From positions 62,001 to 126,000 of the forward strand of contig JAMLGR010000004.1 of the NCBI GenBank assembly GCA_023957775.1: a DNA stretch of 64,000 bases. Direction: 5' to 3'. Under the pieces are notes generated by a model that was not told the DNA's origin, did not search any database, and was given only the letters and a program-made list of their open reading frames with translations. Position 1 is the stretch's first letter. Each line of letters begins with the position of its first letter. Origin of the DNA: Fimbriimonadaceae bacterium (lineage in GTDB: Bacteria > Armatimonadota > Fimbriimonadia > Fimbriimonadales > Fimbriimonadaceae). Shown in pieces: positions 60,089 through 64,000 of the stretch. The translations under genes were made by a program, and so were the position numbers.

Positions 60089-60868
60089 CTAGGCCTTCTT
60101 CTTCTTCGCGGCCTCGACGCTGGCGCGGAGGGCGTCCATCAGATCGATGACGCCGGTCTCCGCGACATCGGGCTGTTCCACGACGGCTCCACCCTGCATC
60201 TTGTTCTCGATCATCTCGAGCAGGGCCTCGCGGTACTTGTCCTGGTACTCGGAGGGGTTGAAGGGCTCCTGGAGGAGATCGATGAGGCTGTCGGCCATCG
60301 CCATCTCCTTCTCGCCCACCGTGGAGAGATCGAGGTTCGTCTCTTCCGGCTTTCGAATCTCGTCGGGGTAGAAGAGGGTCTCGAGCACGATGGTGTTGTC
60401 CTTGCCCGGTCGGAGCACGCACAGGCTCTCCTTGTGCCGGATCGCGATCTTCGCGACGGCGACCACGTTCTTCTCCTTGAGCGCCTTCAGGAGCAAGGCG
60501 TAGGGTTTGCGCCCCGTGTCCTCGGGCTCGAGGTAGTACGTGGAGTCGTAGTAGATCGGGTCGATCTCCGCCGTTTCCGCGATGGACGAGACCTCGATGG
60601 TGTGCTTCGAAGGCAAGGGCAGCTTTTCGAAGTCCTCGGGCTCGAGCACCACGTGCTGGCCCTTGGCGTACTCGTACCCCCGGTCGACCTCGTTGAACTC
60701 GACGGTCCGCTCGCAGACCGGGCAGTAGCGCTGCTGCTTCAGCCGCGACCCGCACTTCTCGTGCAACTGGTGGAAGGACACGTCCTTGCTGGTCACCGCC
60801 GTGGTGAGCCGAACCGGGATGCTGACCATCCCAAAGCTGATAACCCCGTTCCAAATCGAGCGCGCCAT
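60089..60868 (-). CDS. ku: Non-homologous end-joining protein Ku
   Basis: 259 residues: ARSIWNGVISFGMVSIPVRLTTAV, FHQLHEKCGSRLKQQRYCPVCERTVEF, EPEDFEKLPLPSKHTIEV, and the C-terminal helix with Lys tail. It clamps broken DNA ends and recruits LigD, encoded downstream on the same strand. Four extra Cys near residues 40-53 (CGSRLKQQRYCPVC) resemble a zinc knuckle, seen in some bacterial Ku proteins. The start is set at 60868 by homology; ATG 60889 adds 7 residues. Confidence 0.95.
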   Translation of the reverse strand: MARSIWNGVISFGMVSIPVRLTTAVTSKDVSFHQLHEKCGSRLKQQRYCPVCERTVEFNEVDRGYEYAKGQHVVLEPEDFEKLPLPSKHTIEVSSIAETAEIDPIYYDSTYYLEPEDTGRKPYALLLKALKEKNVVAVAKIAIRHKESLCVLRPGKDNTIVLETLFYPDEIRKPEETNLDLSTVGEKEMAMADSLIDLLQEPFNPSEYQDKYREALLEMIENKMQGGAVVEQPDVAETGVIDLMDALRASVEAAKKKKA

Positions 60869-60904
60869 GGTCCTGACATTATGAGCCATGCGAGGCGCGG
60901 AGGG

Positions 60905-60917
60905 TAGTATAATACTG
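60905..60917. promoter_or_regulatory. Divergent palindromic -10 element
   Basis: AGTATAATACT reads TATAAT on the plus strand (60908-60913) and TATACT/TATTAT on the minus strand. It lies between ku and the GxxExxY gene and could serve both. Confidence 0.5.
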
Positions 60918-60930
60918 GTATGGGATCTAT

Positions 60931-60982
60931 CTCACGCAGAGGCGCTCTGGGTCACGCAAAGGACGCAAAGAGCGCAAGGGAG
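60931..60982 (+). repeat. Left inverted repeat of the GxxExxY cassette
   Basis: CACGCAAAGGACGCAAAG followed by AGCGCAAGG, preceded by a related TCACGCAGAGGCGC. The reverse complement of the right copy (61379-61405) reads TTTCACGCAAAGAACGC then TAAGAACGC, so the two form an imperfect inverted pair around the gene. Confidence 0.75.
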
Positions 60983-60986
60983 ACGG

Positions 60987-61379
60987 ATGACTGAGAACGA
61001 GATTTCCCGCGTCGTGTTCGGTGCGGCGCTCGGGGTGCATCGTGCATTGGGCCCGGGGTTGTTGGAGAGCGTCTACGAGTCGGCGCTGGCCTACGAGCTT
61101 GGCAGGGAGGGATTGTCGGTGAAGCGCCAGCAGGCGATCGCAGCAGTCTACGATGGTCTGCCGCTCGGCCTGGGATTTCGGACCGATCTCGTGATCGAGG
61201 AGAAGGTGATCGTGGAGATCAAGTCGGTTGAAGAGGTCCCTCACGTGGCTTTCAAGGTGGTTCTCACCTACCTGAGACTTGCAGACATGCGCCTCGGGCT
61301 GCTGATCAACTTCGGAGAGACCCAACTCCGAAACGGATTCCGAAGAATAGCCAACAAACTCGTCGAGAACGCCCCTTAG
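60987..61379 (+). CDS. GxxExxY family protein
   Basis: 130 residues: TENEISRVVFGAALGVHRALGPGLLESVYESALAYELGREG, with the name-giving G-L-L-E-S-V-Y, and FRTDLVIEEKVIVEIKSVEEV, PD-(D/E)XK-like beta-hairpin, ending LLINFGETQLRNGFRRI. The D..E-x-K arrangement suggests a nuclease-type fold; the function is unknown. The gene is bracketed by inverted repeats and is often mobile in other genomes. Its stop lies in the right repeat. Confidence 0.88.
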   Translation: MTENEISRVVFGAALGVHRALGPGLLESVYESALAYELGREGLSVKRQQAIAAVYDGLPLGLGFRTDLVIEEKVIVEIKSVEEVPHVAFKVVLTYLRLADMRLGLLINFGETQLRNGFRRIANKLVENAP

Positions 61380-61405
61380 CGTTCTTAGCGTTCTTTGCGT
61401 GAAAC
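61379..61405 (+). repeat. Right inverted repeat of the GxxExxY cassette
   Basis: GCGTTCTTAGCGTTCTTTGCGTGAAAC, reverse-complement-like to the left copy. On the minus strand it encodes the last codons (VSRKER) and the stop of the DedA gene. Confidence 0.75.
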
Positions 61406-62044
61406 TCTCGCCCGCCACCCATGCCTCACCAATTCGAACACAAACGGAAGCAGCGTGATCCCGATGATCCCCAGCACGACCATCGAGAAGCTGTCGCGCA
61501 CGACGGGGATTTCCGCGAACAGGAACCCTGCGAACACGAAGCCGCCTACCCAGAGCACCGCACCCACCACGTTGTAGAACTGGAACTTCGCGGGCGGCAT
61601 CGCGCCCATCCCGGCGACGCACGGTGCGAAGGTGCGCGCGAACGGGACGAAGCGGGCGACGACGATCGCCAGCGGGCCGTGCTTCTCGAAGAACGCGTGG
61701 GTCTTCGCGAGGTTGGCCGGGTTGAGGAACTTCGCCTTCTCGTTGCGGAACAGCTTGTGGCCCGCGTAGCGGCCGATCGCGTAGTTCGTGGAGTTGCCCA
61801 GGATCGCGGCGGCGGTGAGCAGGAAGAACAGGATCCACACGTTCAGCTCGGCGCGGTGCGCGAAGAGGCCGGCGGCGAACAGGAGCGAATCGCCCGGCAG
61901 GAACGGGGTGACCACGAACCCGGTCTCGGCGAACACGATGAACGCCAGGATCCCGTAGGTCCACGCCCCGTAGTCCCGAATCACCTCCTGGAGGTGCTTG
62001 TCGAAGTGCAGGATGAAATCGCCGAGCTGCGAGAAGATCTCCAT
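61385..62044 (-). CDS. DedA-family membrane protein
   Basis: 219 residues with five to six hydrophobic segments: GILAFIVFAETGFVVTPFLPGDSLLFAAG carries the DedA motif (E..PFLPGDSLL), and RFVPFARTFAPCVAGMGAM is the conserved R-x3-G-like cytoplasmic loop. DedA proteins support membrane potential and undecaprenyl-phosphate or lipid handling. The start at ATG 62044 begins MEIFSQLGDFILHFDKHLQ. The C-terminal VSRKER comes from the repeat at 61379-61405. Divergent from the helicase gene. Confidence 0.92.
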   Translation of the reverse strand: MEIFSQLGDFILHFDKHLQEVIRDYGAWTYGILAFIVFAETGFVVTPFLPGDSLLFAAGLFAHRAELNVWILFFLLTAAAILGNSTNYAIGRYAGHKLFRNEKAKFLNPANLAKTHAFFEKHGPLAIVVARFVPFARTFAPCVAGMGAMPPAKFQFYNVVGAVLWVGGFVFAGFLFAEIPVVRDSFSMVVLGIIGITLLPFVFELVRHGWRARVSRKER

Positions 62045-62097
62045 GAAGGAAGACGCAGTGTATCTGGCACCCGCCCCACGCTGCCAACTCACCCATA

Positions 62098-64000
62098 ATG
62101 AAGACCTTGCCCAAGGCCAGCCATCTGATCGAGACCGCCTTCGAGCGGCTCGCCGGTCGCAAAGGGTTCGTCGAGCGGCCGGACCAGAAGCAGCTCGCCC
62201 TCCTCCTGGCCGACTGCATCGAAGGACCCTCCTCGGCGGCGTTCGAGGCGCCCACGGGGTTGGGCAAGTCGCTCGCGTGCCTCGTCCCGGCGATCGCGCA
62301 CGCGCTCCTCGACGGGAAGCGCACGATCATCGCCACCTACACGAACGTGCTGGCGGAGCAGTACTGGCGCGACGACCTGCCGCTCGCGCTCGAGCTGTTC
62401 GACGGCGAGCCTCCCAAGTCCGAGTTCCTCATCGGCCGACAGCGGTACGCGTGTCTTGCGGCCATGGACGAGCAGAAAGGCGAGGTGCAGGCACGGTTTC
62501 GACGCGTCGCCCAACTGGGCATCGAGTCCGAGCTGCGCGGCATGCACGGTGTGAGCCAGCGCGACGCCGCGAAGCTGTGGCCGCTGATGGCCGCGCCCGC
62601 CGTGTGTCCGGCGCGCCTGTGTCCGCACTTCAACGAGTGCTTCTACTACCGCGCGCGCCGTTCTGCCGAGCGCGCGGCGATCGTGATCACCAACCACAGC
62701 GTCGTGATGCAGGACGCCCTGCTCTCCCAGGCGTCGAGCGGCGAACTCAGCTTGCTGGGCGAGTACGACTACCTGATCCTCGACGAGGCGCACGACTTCC
62801 CGCTGGCCGCCCTCAACGCCCTGGAGTTCGAACTGAGCGATGCCAAGCTTTCGCAGGTGGCGGGGATCGCGACAAAGATGGAGCATGCGTTGCTCCCCAT
62901 CGCCGCGCAATCCGGCGCCGGCGAGGAGTGGGTGCAGACCTGTGTCGCCTACCTGGAGACTCTCAAGCGGGCGCAGCGCGATGTCGGCGCCTTCGGAGCG
63001 ACGCTTGGCCACCCCGGCATCCTGGCGGTCGCCCCCGCGGAGGTCGAAGCGCACGAGCAGGTGAAGCGGCACTCCGCGACCCACGCCAAAGGAGGTGCCG
63101 AACACCTCGCCGCAGGCGTGGCGGAGCAGACGACTGCCTTCGTCAAGAAGGCGCAAGCGACGATTGAGCGGAGCAAACGCAACAGCGAGGTCGAGCCGGG
63201 GAAGGCCGACGAGGCGGCGGAGACGGTGCGCAACTACTCCATGTACCTGCGCGAGTACGCCGAAGGGTGCCTCTCGCTCATGGAGCCGAACCCCGTGTCG
63301 GTGAGCTACGTGGGTTTGCGCGAATCCGGGGCGATCCTGCGCCACGACGTCGTGGACCTCGCCGGACCCCTCCACGAACTGCTCTGGTCGCGCGTGCCGG
63401 CCGCGTGCCTCTCGGCGACCCTCGCGGTCGATGGCGCTTTCGACTTCTTCAAGCGCCAGACGGGCATGGCGCCGGACTTCGAAGAGGTGCTCCCCTCGCC
63501 GTTCGATTTTGCCACGCAGGCCGCGCTCTACCTTCCCCCGCCCGGTCGCATTCCCGACCCGACCGAGGCGCGCAAGAGCGGCCAGGAGGAGGCGTACTTC
63601 GACGCCGTCGCGCGCGAGCTCGAGCAGATCCTCCTCGCCATGGGTGGGCGCACCCTTGCCCTGTTTCACAGCCGGCGCGAGATGGAGGCCGTGCGCGAGC
63701 GGATGCACGTGCCGGACGAACTTCCGATCGTGATGCAGCGCTGGTCGGGGGCCGCGTACGCGGGCGAGCGGTTCAAGAAGGACGTCGCCACCTCGCTCTT
63801 CGCCCTTCGCTCGTTCTGGACCGGGTTCGACGCGCCGGGGGAGACGCTCTCTTGCGTGGCTCTGGTGCGCGTGCCGTTCGAAGTGCCGATCGATCCCCCT
63901 CAAGTCGCGCGCATGGCGTGGCTTCAGACACAAGGGATCAACCCCTTCGCCGGACACAGCCTGCCCATGGCGAAGATGATGATGCGCCAAGGCGCCGGCC
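62098..64000 (+). CDS. DinG/XPD-type ATP-dependent helicase, 3' end outside window
   Basis: The first 634 residues are present; the frame is open at the window end. Walker A is FEAPTGLGKSLACLVPAI, the DEAH box is YLILDEAHDFPLA, and a likely Fe-S cluster site is formed by CLAAM upstream and CPARLCPHFNECFYYRAR between motifs I and II. Motif III-like CLSATLAV and RTLALFHSRREMEAV follow, then FWTGFDAPGE and VRVPFEVP. It is thus a DinG-like 5'-3' helicase, resolving R-loops and other structures. The ATG at 62098 is close to the divergent DedA gene (53 bp). Confidence 0.9.
   Translation, partial: MKTLPKASHLIETAFERLAGRKGFVERPDQKQLALLLADCIEGPSSAAFEAPTGLGKSLACLVPAIAHALLDGKRTIIATYTNVLAEQYWRDDLPLALELFDGEPPKSEFLIGRQRYACLAAMDEQKGEVQARFRRVAQLGIESELRGMHGVSQRDAAKLWPLMAAPAVCPARLCPHFNECFYYRARRSAERAAIVITNHSVVMQDALLSQASSGELSLLGEYDYLILDEAHDFPLAALNALEFELSDAKLSQVAGIATKMEHALLPIAAQSGAGEEWVQTCVAYLETLKRAQRDVGAFGATLGHPGILAVAPAEVEAHEQVKRHSATHAKGGAEHLAAGVAEQTTAFVKKAQATIERSKRNSEVEPGKADEAAETVRNYSMYLREYAEGCLSLMEPNPVSVSYVGLRESGAILRHDVVDLAGPLHELLWSRVPAACLSATLAVDGAFDFFKRQTGMAPDFEEVLPSPFDFATQAALYLPPPGRIPDPTEARKSGQEEAYFDAVARELEQILLAMGGRTLALFHSRREMEAVRERMHVPDELPIVMQRWSGAAYAGERFKKDVATSLFALRSFWTGFDAPGETLSCVALVRVPFEVPIDPPQVARMAWLQTQGINPFAGHSLPMAKMMMRQGAG

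Overview
The window is about 64 kb of high-GC bacterial chromosome, densely packed with housekeeping genes and carrying no rRNA, tRNA, CRISPR array, phage or complete insertion sequence that I could find. Its features suggest a member of the Armatimonadota, probably Fimbriimonadia: a prepilin-type protein with an H-x9-DG motif, a PEP-CTERM protein, a SigH-like sigma factor next to a LuxR regulator, a RemA gene beside mreBCD, and heavy use of overlapping stop/start codons. The phylum call is inference.

Layout. 1-2.9 kb: 3' end of a UvrD/AddA-type helicase, a nitrilase-fold amidase, a secreted protein and cdsA. 2.9-4.2 kb: a LuxR response regulator and the SigH-like factor. 4.4-8.9 kb (minus): recA, recX, rny (RNase Y), ymdB and a secreted PKD-type protein. 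9-13.3 kb (minus): a PEP-CTERM protein, then holin-like protein, yvcK, gmk and coaBC. 13.3-18.5 kb: mutS and priA. 18.6-24.2 kb: a HicB-like/membrane fusion, alaS, a methyltransferase, folE2 and a zinc-ribbon protein. 24.2-27.8 kb (minus): glycolate oxidase glcDEF. 28-31.8 kb: tmk, a thioredoxin-like secreted protein, prfA and an esterase. 31.8-32.8 kb: a cobalamin riboswitch in front of a pseudopilin. 32.8-36.6 kb: an O-methyltransferase, selD and a degenerate YyaL-like protein. 36.6-41.1 kb: gatCA, ispE and small proteins. 41-44.1 kb: a YjfB-like peptide, a pseudo-receiver, a MerR regulator and a GT2-TPR protein. 44.2-49.5 kb: a START-like protein, two dehydrogenases, a cupin, an M48 protease and a ceramidase-like protein. 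49.6-52.7 kb: an Ig-like membrane protein and purH. 53.3-55.9 kb: remA-mreBCD. 55.9-60.9 kb: glutamate dehydrogenase, then the NHEJ pair ligD-ku. 60.9-64 kb: a GxxExxY gene, a DedA protein and a DinG-like helicase that runs off the end.

Main unusual points. (1) selD is itself a selenoprotein gene: an in-frame UGA sits at the catalytic position, followed by a SECIS-like hairpin, so simple ORF calling cuts off its start. (2) A cobalamin riboswitch leads a pseudopilin gene instead of a B12 or metabolic gene, and a copy of its 5' arm lies on the far side of the neighbouring esterase. (3) Several families of short tandem repeats, mostly of 7-nt period, fill the gaps between genes; one array of seven heptamers lies in frame inside mutS. 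(4) Many genes have a -10-like TANNNT 5-8 nt before the start codon, the arrangement expected of leaderless mRNAs. (5) alaS carries an in-frame stretch of clearly lower GC. (6) A GxxExxY gene is bracketed by inverted repeats, one of which supplies the last codons of the DedA gene.

The genes work mainly in genome maintenance (recA, recX, mutS, priA, ligD, ku, DinG-like), translation (alaS, prfA, gatCA), nucleotide and cofactor synthesis (purH, tmk, gmk, coaBC, folE2), envelope and shape (cdsA, mreBCD, ispE) and RNA turnover (rny, ymdB). Four-base stop/start overlaps show that many are translationally coupled.
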